A stretch of 64,000 nucleotides of DNA from Tritrichomonas musculus (taxonomy: Eukaryota > Parabasalia > Tritrichomonadida > Tritrichomonadidae), in the NCBI GenBank assembly GCA_039105265.1, contig JAPFFF010000079.1, positions 186,001 through 250,000 on the forward strand, read 5' to 3'. The translations under genes were made by a program, and so were the position numbers. The notes beneath the pieces are model-generated. The model did not search any database. It was not told the DNA's origin and was given only the letters and a program-made list of their open reading frames with translations. How positions within the stretch are numbered: the stretch's first letter is position 1; each line of letters starts with the position of its first letter. Positions 38,764 through 48,260 of the stretch are shown here, piece by piece.

Positions 38764-39625
38764 CTACCCTGAAATCGAAAATAAACAAACTTTTTGTGAA
38801 TTTTTTCTCAATTTCATTATTGAAAAAATAATCTTATTTTCAGAGTCCTCTGAAAAACGATTTAAGCAAAATAAATTTACTTTGAAAAAAATTGAGAGAA
38901 TAAGTATCTTTTGTTTTTCATTTTTACATAATTTTTTCAGAAGTCTCACATAAATGAAAATCTCCCCTTTATTCAATCTAGAGAAAGCATAATATCCAAT
39001 TGAAGTTACAGATGATGGAATCAATATTTGTGTTAATGAAGAACATATATAGAAAGCTTTAATTCCAATTGAAGTTACAGATGATGGAATATATATTTGT
39101 GTTAATGAAGAACATATATAGAAAGCTTTAATTCCAATTGAAGTTACAGATGATGGAATATATATTTGTGTTAATGATGAACAATTTTCGAAAGCAGATT
39201 CTCCAGTTGAAGTTACAGATGATGGAATTGATATTTGTGTTAATGATGTAGAAAGAGAGAAAGCAGCATTTCCAGTTGAAGTTACAGATGATGGGATCGA
39301 TATTTGTTTTAGTGCACACATAAAGAAAGCAGAATCTCTAATTGAAGTTAAAGATGATGGAAATGATATTGATGCTAGTGATGAACATGAATTGAAAGCA
39401 GAATTTCCAATTGAAGTTACAGATGATGTGATCGATATTTGTTTTAAATTTCTATATCTCATGAAAAAAATTTTTGGGATTTCATTTTCTTTTAATAACA
39501 AAAAATAAATAACTTCAACATCAAATTCTCTGGCTGCTTCTCTTAATGCTGTTTTATATAAAAAAAAATATGAAACATTGTAAAAAAGTTGATGTTTCGG
39601 ATTAATTTAATAAAGATGGAGGTTC
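38764..39625 (-). pseudogene. BspA-type LRR gene remnant with ankyrin-like N-terminal segment
   Basis: The ATG at 39462-39460 opens 232 residues, but the frame stays open about 150 bases further upstream, where it reads like the end of an ankyrin or DUF3447-type protein (FLYKTALREAAREFDVEVIY then FLLLKENEIPK). After that come seven near-identical 23-residue LRR_5 units (SLTQIYIPSSVTSIGIKAF and variants, period 69 bp). The chain then leaves the repeat pattern near residue 165 and ends in a basic, non-repetitive tail. The mix of a truncated N-terminus and an unrelated tail suggests a fragment of a larger gene rather than a working protein, though a short functional ORF cannot be excluded. Confidence 0.6.
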
Positions 39626-39674
39626 AATTGAAAACGTAATTTATTATGTTGAACTTCCACTAACTTACTTAAAT

Positions 39675-39896
39675 TTAGATATCATATAGCTTTAAAGCAA
39701 AACCTTGGTAAAATATTTCATTGATATCTTTAATATGATTTTTGCTGTTTGTTGTTGATTTTTCGATATTTATTCTTCCAAATAGGATTGTGTATGGAGG
39801 TCTATACAAAATTTCATTCATCAAATCAATAATACTGCGAATTTCATTTAAAAAAATTTGTTGAAATTCATTATTTCCAATAATGAAATCTATCAA
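39675..39896 (-). pseudogene. Possible upstream fragment of the ankyrin/LRR remnant
   Basis: A 73-residue frame (IIGNNEFQQIFLNEIRSIID then LMNEILYRPP) on the same strand, just upstream of the ankyrin-like segment and in another frame. Its helical pattern would suit the N-terminal helices of trichomonad ankyrin proteins. Very short; linkage to the neighbour is a guess. Confidence 0.3.
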
Positions 39897-40000
39897 ATCA
39901 TCTGTATTGGTAAAAACTCTCTCATCATTTGTTTCTTCGGAATTATAAAAATAAGTTTCTTTTTGATTTTTGATTTAATTTTCAATAAAATAAGTGTTTC

Positions 40001-43000
40001 TTATTTCTTTTTGTGCTTTTTTTCATCATCAGCATTAAAAGTTGTTTTTCTTTTTCTGATTCGAATTTGATTATAAAATAATTTGAAAATTGTTTTCAAT
40101 TTCGTTTTCAAATTTGAATCATTTTTAAACTGGTCGAAAATGTTAAATGAAGGAAAGCTCAAAATGAAAATCTTTAAGTATAAAAAAGCATTGTTTGCAT
40201 TTATTTTATGAAATTTGAATACGAATGGATATGGTTCATCATTATTGTTTGAATTCAAATCAATAAAAGCTTTTTTCAAATATATTTTTGATTCAACAAA
40301 GTTTTGAATGTTAAAATAATGATAAAAGAGGCTTAAAATAGTCAAGCATATAATGAACTTTTTTGAGATAGTTAATCGTTCTTCTTTATATGTTAAATTA
40401 TGAAAAGTTAAAGGCTTGCTTTCATTCATTGATGCTTTTTTATAGTATTCATATGATTTGTCAATATCTCCCATTTTTGCGTATAAATAACCAAGATTGT
40501 ATTGAGCTAGAGCAAAATTACTTTGTTTGGCATATTCATCATTGTTTAAATAAAACTGATTTATAATTCCTAAATTGTTTTGGCCAAATGGATATTCAGA
40601 ATAAGCAGCTTTTTTGATGAATTCAGTTGCTTTTTCAATATCATCAAAATATGTTATATAAAGCAAGCCTAAATTGTTAAAATCAGGATAAAAAGCAGTA
40701 TTAATAGAAGCTTTGAAAAATGACTGATCTTTTGAATATTTAACAAATTGATATTTATTATAAATATTGATGCATTTCAATAAATAATTCATAGCTTTTT
40801 CAATGTTCATATAAAAAAAATTTCCATCTGAATATAATAAACTTAAAATATAGAAAGCATTTGGATTATTTAAACTGGCTGATTTTTCATAATAGTATAT
40901 AGCTCTTTTATAATTTTTATCTATTCCATATCCATATAAATACATGTTGCCCAAGAGATATGATGCTTCTGAAAAATTCAATTGAGATGAGAATTCATAA
41001 TATTTTTTAGCTTTCAAATAATCTTTTTCAACTCCCTTTCCATCAAAATAAAGTCGTCCTAAATTAAAAAATGCTGCTGAATTAAATAATTTTGCAGATA
41101 ATTCAAAATACTTTTTAGCCATAATATAATCTTTTTCACAGCCATAGCCGTTGCAATAAAAAAGGCCTAAGTTTAAGAATGCTGTAGAATCGTTTTGATT
41201 TGCTGCCAATTCGTAATGGTATTTGGCTCTTGGATAATCTTTTGGTTCATTTAAACCTTCAGCATAATATATTCCTAGATTTAAAAAAGCATCAGGAATG
41301 TTATAATCTGCTGCTAATTCAAAATATCTTTTGGCCAGATCGAAGTTTCTTTTAGTTCCAAATCCAAAATAATAACAAGCTCCCAATTTTAAAAATGCGT
41401 GTGTTATTTTGCTGAGCTGATAATTGGAAGTAATTAAAAGCTTTTTCATAATTTTTGTGGAATTCAGATCCATATAAATAATAAATACCTAAGTTAAAAG
41501 ATGCTTCTGCATCATTTAATTTTGATGCCAATTCCATATAATATAATGCTTTCGAAGAACTCTGTTTAACACCATATCCGTGATGATAAAGAAATGCTAA
41601 TTCTTTAATTGCATTTGCATTGTTTGGCATAGCTGCCCTTTCAAAATACTCTTTTGCTTTTAAATAATTAAGTTCAACAACTAGTCCTTTACTATATAAA
41701 ATGCCCATATAACAAAGACCAATAGAACGATTTTGTTTCGATGAAAATTCAAAATACTTTTTCGCTTCGATATAATTTTTTTCAATGTCAAAATAATAAT
41801 ATCCTAGTGCATCATAAGCAATTAAATTGCAACATTGTACTGCTACTTCTAGATACATTTTGGCTTTCGTATAATCTTTTTGAACACCATTTCCATAAAA
41901 GTACATTTATCCTAATCTTAAAAAGGCTTCTGAGTTATTATTCGCCTCTGCTGCTTGTTCAAATAATGCTTTGGCTTTAGAATAATCTTTTTTAACACCA
42001 AAGCCATAGTAATAAGTAATTCTCAACATTGTAGATGCATCATAATGATTTAATTGCCAAATCCATTAAACAAAATGTATCCTAAACTGCAATAAGCATT
42101 TGGATTACCAAAGTTTGCTGTTAATTCAAAATAATATTTTGCTTTTTGATAGTCTTTGTTGACTCCAATTCCATTCAAATATAAATATCCTAAACTATTC
42201 AATGCTTTTGAATTATTTTGAAGACTAGACATTTCATAATATTTTCTTTCCATTTCGTAATTTTTCTTTTGCTCGCTGATTATCTTGCTTAACTCCAATT
42301 CCGCCTTCATACAGAAATCCCAAACATAGAATTGCATTTGAATTATTCATTTTTGCAGATTTCTCATATAATTTCCTAGTCATTTGAATATCTTTTTTAA
42401 CATGAATTCCATTTTCATGCAAACATCCCAACTGAAAAATAGCCACTGAATTATTCATTTGAGCAGCTAATCTATAAAAAGTTACAGCTTTTTCAAGATC
42501 TTGCTTAACTCCAATTTCCTCTAAATAAATTGATGCTGTATTAATTATTGCATCAGAATTATTTAATTTAGCAGATTCATTAAAATATTCTAAAGCTTTT
42601 GTAGTACTTTGTTTAACTCCTTTTCCAAATAAATATAAATTTCCTAGTTTTAAAAAAGATTCTGAATTTTTTTAATTGCCTTGATAGTAGATAATAATGC
42701 ATTGATTTTGCTATATCTTATTGAACAGGATATCTCATGTAATCTCCTTTTGTCTCGTATATAGTTCCCAATCTCATGTATAATTCAGAATCATTGATTA
42801 AATAAAACAAATGTTGAAAAAATAATGAACTATTCAAGAAATGGGCTAATTCTAGTGGATTATAAATTGTATTATTGATGAAATATTTATTTGTTTCTTC
42901 TCTTTTAATAAGATGTTTTCTAGGTGAGAAAATGGACTAAACTCTCTAATAAGTACAGAAATGATTTCACTTAAAGTTGGACGATTATTTTGATCATATT

Positions 43001-44466
43001 TAACGCATTGTTGATATAAATTTTGAATACTTGTTGGTCCTTTAGTCATAGGAAGACACTTGTACTCTTTCCTTTCAATATCAGTTAATTTACTCTTCAT
43101 ATCATATTTTTCAAATAAGAAAAAAAAGATTAATCCAAATTGATAAATATCAGATTTGTATGAAATATTCTTTCCATTATTTAGTTCTGGTGACGAATAT
43201 AACGGTGATTCAATATCACCAGTGAAGAAGGTTTGATCTATATTTTCATAATCTATAGTACGAATTGTTTCAAAATCTGAAATGTAAGGAACAAAAACAT
43301 GATCAATCAAAATGTTTGATGGTTTTAAATCTCTATGAATCAGATGATTTATAATCTATTTATAGTCATTAAGGCAAAAGAATCATCGATTCTGTTTTTA
43401 TCAAGTGCATTTAATGAGTTATTACACATATATTCATATATAAATTCAATAATGTCGTTTTCAATTGTCTTTAAAAAATCATAAAATTTGGTGAAGTATC
43501 GATGTGAATGATTTAAGACAATTTTTTTTTCCTGATTCAGATTTTTACTTCGAGTTTTTTTTCATTAAAAAAATGTGGAAAGTATCGATATGAATAACAA
43601 GATTTAATGTAGAATTTCCTGTATTATAAATACTTCTTAATATAATGAAATCTGATTCCAAAAAATCACGATTTTTCTTATTAAAATTGTTAATATTTTG
43701 GTCAATTTCATTGGCTATTTGTTTTAATTGTGAGGAACTTTGATGAAAACCTTTTTCACTGTCTAAAAATAAAAAATTATTAATTTTTTTTTCTTATTTG
43801 GATTTCATATAAATTGTTATTATTATTCTCATCAAATATGAAAAACGACGGATCTTCAAAAAAATAGGTGGGATAAAAAAATCTTCGAATTATATATCCG
43901 GCTAGTGGATAAATTGTATCTTTGACGAAATTATTAACTTTAATTTCAGAAATAAAATTAAAACAAAAATTATCAATTTCTTCTTTGATATTATTTTTTT
44001 GAAAATTGTCTTCTTGATATAAATCAAAATTTGTCTCGATAATTTCGGATTTTTCTTTGAGATTAGTAATAATTTTTTTGAATTAATATCGAATCAATTA
44101 GATTAATGAAAACGCACTTTTTTCTATACATATAACTACGTTGATTAATTGGTGAATTTGATCTGAATCTAGGTTTAATAAATGGAATGTCATATATTTA
44201 TATTGTTCAAAAAAATTAATCAAAAATTCACCAATTTCTATATTAAAATGTGTATCATTCTTTTTGCTTTCTTTGATTGTTGAATATGGAAAATATAAAA
44301 AATCTATTTTAGAATATAAACTATTTAATGCCTTATTTCCAATTTTTGCTTTCTGTTTTGTGAATTCATCAGGTAATTCCGAAAATTTTATTACATCCAT
44401 CTGATGGGATGCCGAACCAAAAGAAAGGGGAAAATGGGTTTTTTGAATTTTTTTCAAATCTATCAA
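40001..44466 (-). pseudogene. Broken protein kinase-Sel1 repeat gene
   Basis: Read 5' to 3' on the minus strand: an N-terminal helical segment (44466-44098); a kinase domain (about 43650-42880) whose N-lobe begins 'DFIILRSIYNTGNSTLNLV' and whose catalytic loop reads HLIHRDLKPSNIL at about 43350-43315, followed by SDFE where DFG is expected and SPELNNGKNISYKSDIYQFG (C-lobe); then at least 15 Sel1-like repeats (about 42660-40480) of the form A-x-x-x-LG-x-x-Y-x-x-G-x-G-V-x-KDY-x-K-A-x-x-Y; and a C-terminal segment to 40001. The frame breaks at about 44098, 43560, 43360, 42850, 42240 and 41410, so no single protein results. Kinase-Sel1 fusions are a large trichomonad family. Several separate breaks indicate real decay rather than one sequencing error. 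The longest open part is 41473-40001. Confidence 0.75.
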
Positions 44467-44559
44467 AATATAACGGTTTTAAAAAATATTTTTAATTTAT
44501 CAATTAGATTTGTTTTGATCAATATATAATATATAAGTTAAAAGAAAAAGAAGCAAGAA

Positions 44560-44634
44560 GCTTTCGTAGCTCAGTTGGCTAGATGCATCGGACTTTTAAT
44601 CCGAGGGTCGCGGGTTCGACTCCCGTCGGAAGCA
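44560..44634 (+). tRNA. tRNA-Lys (TTT)
   Basis: 75 nt including discriminator A. The acceptor is GCTTTCG/CGGAAGC with one T-G pair, the anticodon stem TCGGA/TCCGA encloses CTTTTAA (anticodon TTT), and the T arm is GCGGG/CCCGT with loop TTCGACT. The D arm is GCTC...GATGC, which pairs only if one T is bulged; this is the one unusual feature. A run of six T's follows the 3' end. Confidence 0.93.
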
Positions 44635-44640
44635 TTTTTT
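44635..44640 (+). terminator. Pol III terminator of tRNA-Lys
   Basis: TTTTTT directly after the discriminator base of tRNA-Lys. Confidence 0.85.
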
Positions 44641-44702
44641 GCAATTTTAAAAATATTGGTAGGTATATATACTCCACCACCAATTATATATATATATATA
44701 TA

Positions 44703-45209
44703 CCAGGCTTTAAATACTGGTCATTTTGATCTCAAAATGACCAGTTAAACCTCTTTTTATTTAATTTTAATGACCAGTAATCGAAAATGTCCAATAATAA
44801 TTTTTTTGAAATGAAACTTGAAGAAAAACATTTTTAATTTTCTTGACGGTTAGAAGGTCAATAATTCTCGAATACAATCAATAATTGAATCGATTTTTTA
44901 TATCACATTACAGCAAAAAAAAAAAAAAAAACTTTTTCAATAGAATTACTCAAACAAAAAAGATTTAAATGCTTGACTTTTTGATAGGAGATCGTTTTTT
45001 CAAATGTCTTCTTTTTTATATACGAAACGAGAATGACCAGTATCAAAAAAATTGCAATATCCATCATTTAAATGTTCAACTTTTTGATAATAGACCATTT
45101 TTTCAAAAAATCCAAAATGACCAGTCATAACGAGATGTCAGCCTAATTTTACTCAAAAAGTATATATGGCAAAAAAGTGTCATGACCACTCCGACCATTT
45201 AAAGCCTAG
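44703..45209. mobile_element. TA-flanked MITE with repeated AATGACCAGT motifs
   Basis: 507 bp between TA-rich tracts. The ends are inverted: left CCAGGCTTTAAATACTGGTC, right complement CTAGGCTTTAAATGGTC. Inside, ACTGGTCATTTTGATCTCAAAATGACCAGT (44716-44744) is an almost perfect hairpin, and further AATGACCAGT copies lie near 44769, 45033 and 45117. A segment of about 37 bp (AAATGCTTGACTTTTTGATA onward) is repeated directly at about 44968 and 45069. No ORF. Confidence 0.6.
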
Positions 45210-45410
45210 TATATATATATATATATATATATATAAATTGGACTATTTTAATTTATGTTTGTATCATCAGTAATACGCGTGAATGAGTTTTTTATTTTTT
45301 TTTTTTTTCTTTTACTCTAATTTCAAATGTTTTTTTCTTCTGGTGAATAATATATTAAAATTATTACAATGATTGTTATTAATCGAAATGTCTTTACAAT
45401 AAAATATGAT

Positions 45411-45556
45411 AAACTGATAGTCTTTTTTGCATACAACTCAATTTTTCTGAATAGTATTGAAAAATGAAGATAATCAACTCAATTTTGAAATAAATAATTA
45501 TTAGTTTTCAATAATAAATTGAAAATTGAGTTGTATGCAAAAATGACTACCAGTTT
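45411..45556. mobile_element. TA-flanked MITE with 34-bp inverted ends
   Basis: Bounded by TA at 45410-45411 and 45556-45557. The left end AACTGATAGTCTTTTTTGCA then TACAACTCAATTTT is matched by its complement at the right end (AAAATTGAGTTGTATGCAAA then AATGACTACCAGTT) with only a few mismatches. 146 bp, no coding capacity. Typical mariner-type miniature element. Confidence 0.75.
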
Positions 45557-45712
45557 AGTTTTTATTCACCTAAGATTGCTGAATCATACAGAAAACTTGA
45601 TCATTCGCTAGACTCCTTCATTCATAGCATTAAATGAAGTTAGGATTTAATAAAAACAATACTTTTTTAATATTATTGAAAAAGAAAATAAATACACAAA
45701 TATATATAAAAC

Positions 45713-47143
45713 TTAAATTTCATTATGATTTTCATTTTCATGATCATCAATCATTGGAGTCTCGATTGAATTGGGATCCTCCTTCTTTTTCTTTTCATCC
45801 TTACTGTCAACGATAGCCTTTTTATACGTATCTTTCAACAACAAAATGAAAACGAGTGAAATTCCGCACGAAATTCCGGAAAGAAGCCACAAACCGTATC
45901 TAAAAGCGGCCAATGGAATTGAATCATCGGAATTCTTCTCATATTTGGCCACAACCAAAGCCGTTACATCCATTTCAATTGATGTTCCAATCATTAAGAA
46001 AAAGTTTCCACATCCCATCAGAGTTCCAACGAGTTCTTTAGCGAGCATCTCTTTGTACGTTATTGCGGCTATTGTCAAAGACGCCCCCGAATTCAAAGCG
46101 AATATGAAAAGCATAGCCAAAATGAGGGCATTCAAATTCACAACCGAATTTTCAACAACGCCGATGACAAACGAAAAGACAAAAGTCGACATCGTAGCAA
46201 TCAATGTGCAAACAAACAGGCACCATTTTCGAGTGTGGGTCCAATTTGACACAAGCGATAAAAATGGGGCCCCAACTGTCCATGCAAACGAAGTCATTGA
46301 AATGTAATTGGCAGATTTTTCTTGGGTGAAGTGAAGCCCATTTTTCAGATAAGAACCGCCCCAAGTCGATGAGACGTTACTGTAAGTTGATGGTGTCAAA
46401 AATTTCCAAATTGAAAGAAACCAAAAATCACGAAAAGTGACACATTTTTTGACATTTGAAAATAGTTGAATCATTGAATCTTTAAAATTCATTTTTCGCT
46501 CATTTTTTGTGTCGGATTCGTTAGTTTCTTCTTTTGGCGGGGTTCCTTTCAAAAAGTTGAATGTAAAAAATGACAAAAAAAACGAAATCGAACTTCCAAT
46601 GTAAAAGGCAATCGGCCATGATTCTTTAGTTTTCAACTTACCAAGGGGCCCTTGCGCAAGGAGACCCCCTAAACCGCCAAATGCAACAACTGTACTTTGT
46701 ATGTATGGGAAAATTCGCGGAGAAAACCATTGTGCGTAGGTTCGACATATTGGAACGTATAAACAACCGCATCCGAAGCCGACAAGAAAGCGAAGAAAGC
46801 ATGTTAGGATATAATTACGTGAAAAGGCACAGCCAAGAGAGCCAATTGATGTTAGTATTAAAGATGATGAGACGATATATGATGTATCAAAAAGATCAGA
46901 TAATGATCCTACAAATGGTTGAATAACTGCATAACTCCAAAAATAGGTGGAGGAAAGAACTCCTAGTTTTGATTCTGAAACATTTAGCGTTTGTGCCATT
47001 GGAATTAAAAGTACACTCGTGGAATTTCGATGATAATATCCAATAGCATAAACCAAACAGCCAACAATAACCATCATCGTTCGAATAAAATTAAGATTGC
47101 ACATACATTCTTTATTAAAAAATATCATTTCAGCTCGATTCAT
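45713..47143 (-). CDS. Major facilitator superfamily (MFS) transporter
   Basis: 476 residues from an ATG. Twelve hydrophobic segments fit the MFS fold: six in about 20-200, a charged cytoplasmic loop near 200-230 (KGTPPKEETNESDTKNERK), six in about 245-450, and a Lys/Glu-rich tail. The signature loop between helices 2 and 3 is present (GSLSDLFD, about 79-86, a version of G-x-x-x-D-x-x-G/R), and the YFWSYAVIQPFVG segment (about 67-79) resembles prokaryotic-type MFS members such as organophosphate or sugar-acid carriers. It should move a small solute across a membrane with proton or ion coupling; the substrate cannot be told. It shares a promoter of about 90 bp with the divergent gene at 47235. 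Confidence 0.88.
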   Translation of the reverse strand: MNRAEMIFFNKECMCNLNFIRTMMVIVGCLVYAIGYYHRNSTSVLLIPMAQTLNVSESKLGVLSSTYFWSYAVIQPFVGSLSDLFDTSYIVSSSLILTSIGSLGCAFSRNYILTCFLRFLVGFGCGCLYVPICRTYAQWFSPRIFPYIQSTVVAFGGLGGLLAQGPLGKLKTKESWPIAFYIGSSISFFLSFFTFNFLKGTPPKEETNESDTKNERKMNFKDSMIQLFSNVKKCVTFRDFWFLSIWKFLTPSTYSNVSSTWGGSYLKNGLHFTQEKSANYISMTSFAWTVGAPFLSLVSNWTHTRKWCLFVCTLIATMSTFVFSFVIGVVENSVVNLNALILAMLFIFALNSGASLTIAAITYKEMLAKELVGTLMGCGNFFLMIGTSIEMDVTALVVAKYEKNSDDSIPLAAFRYGLWLLSGISCGISLVFILLLKDTYKKAIVDSKDEKKKKEDPNSIETPMIDDHENENHNEI

Positions 47144-47234
47144 TTTATTTTAATTAAATAAAATTTTGGTTAACAAGAAATTAATTAACCAAAAAAAAAA
47201 AATTTCTGAAAAAAATAAGGAAAACGAAATATAA

Positions 47235-47840
47235 ATGAAAAATGGAGAAAATAGAAAAAATGTCCAAAACAATCTTTATGAAATAGCTTCTTATCAATTA
47301 GAGCAAAATAACGATACGACAATGCTTTTATCTTCTCTTGCAGGAGCATTTCTCGATTTTTTCATTGTCAATTTAAAAGAAGAGTTAAAAGACAGGGAAA
47401 AAATCGAATTGCAAAACCAAGGTATTCAATATCCAGATGAATTGGTTCAAAATACGAATAGTAACTTTAATTCAAGGGGAATATTTGATAAAGAATTTTT
47501 CCGAGTTAAAGCAGTACCCAATTATCGTATGATCAATACTAATAATATATGTTTTACTCTCAAAAGAATGAACTTTGAAAATATTGCTTCTAAAATTGAA
47601 GCAGAAAGTATTGAAATCAACCTACGAAGGCGTGATGATTGTTTTGCAGCAGTTAGGAGATTACCTTTTGTATCTACTAATGAGCATTTGCTGCTTGCAC
47701 GTGACTTAATCGCCAGTGGAATAACTACTGATCCAGACGAAATTACTCGTGTAATGGAAAAGAAAAAGCCATTAAATTTAAAAAAATCGCCAAAGAAGAA
47801 ATTAAAGAAAAAGAAGAAGAGAGACAATTTTTTTTTCTAA
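47235..47840 (+). CDS. Small protein with Lys-rich C-terminal tail
   Basis: 201 residues from an ATG. Residues about 10-60 are helical (ASYQLEQNNDTTMLLSSLAG then LKEELKDREKIEL); the middle (about 85-165) has mixed helix/strand character with ALL-type motifs (RVKAVPNYRMINTNNICFTL, RRLPFVSTNEHLLLARDLI). The tail ends in a strongly basic run (KKSPKKKLKKKKKRDN), a typical nuclear/nucleolar targeting signal. No family recognised. It is divergent from the MFS gene. Confidence 0.6.
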   Translation: MKNGENRKNVQNNLYEIASYQLEQNNDTTMLLSSLAGAFLDFFIVNLKEELKDREKIELQNQGIQYPDELVQNTNSNFNSRGIFDKEFFRVKAVPNYRMINTNNICFTLKRMNFENIASKIEAESIEINLRRRDDCFAAVRRLPFVSTNEHLLLARDLIASGITTDPDEITRVMEKKKPLNLKKSPKKKLKKKKKRDNFFF

Positions 47841-48260
47841 TAAGCTCATTGTTAATAATATTATTAATATTTGTCTCATAATCAAGTATTTCTCAAATTG
47901 TAATCCATTTACTATAATGATGTAATATTTGTGTATATGCAAAAATCATATAGTATATACAATCAAGTATTATCTGTTATTATATATATTATTTGTTTAG
48001 CTTTTCTAGCAAAAAGAATCCAAAATATATCCATATTTTTTTAATACTCTGATATCGAGATTTATTGTTTTACATTTATCACATAGTTAATGTTTTCTAA
48101 TCCATACTAAAAATAATATATTATATAAATATGCATTATTTTATATATCATTAAAATTAAATGTGGATGGATATTATTCAAAACGATATAAATCTTATTA
48201 TTTATTTCATTGAAATAAATAAAATACCATTGAAATGAATGTCGACATCTTCGACCAAAT
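47841..48260. other. AT-rich intergenic, nothing recognised
   Basis: 420 bases upstream of the exportin-like gene; no motif or repeat of note. Confidence 0.4.

Noticed and set aside
45771-46307. Plus-strand 178-codon frame
   Set aside because: Antisense to the MFS transporter, whose membrane segments and motifs are clear.
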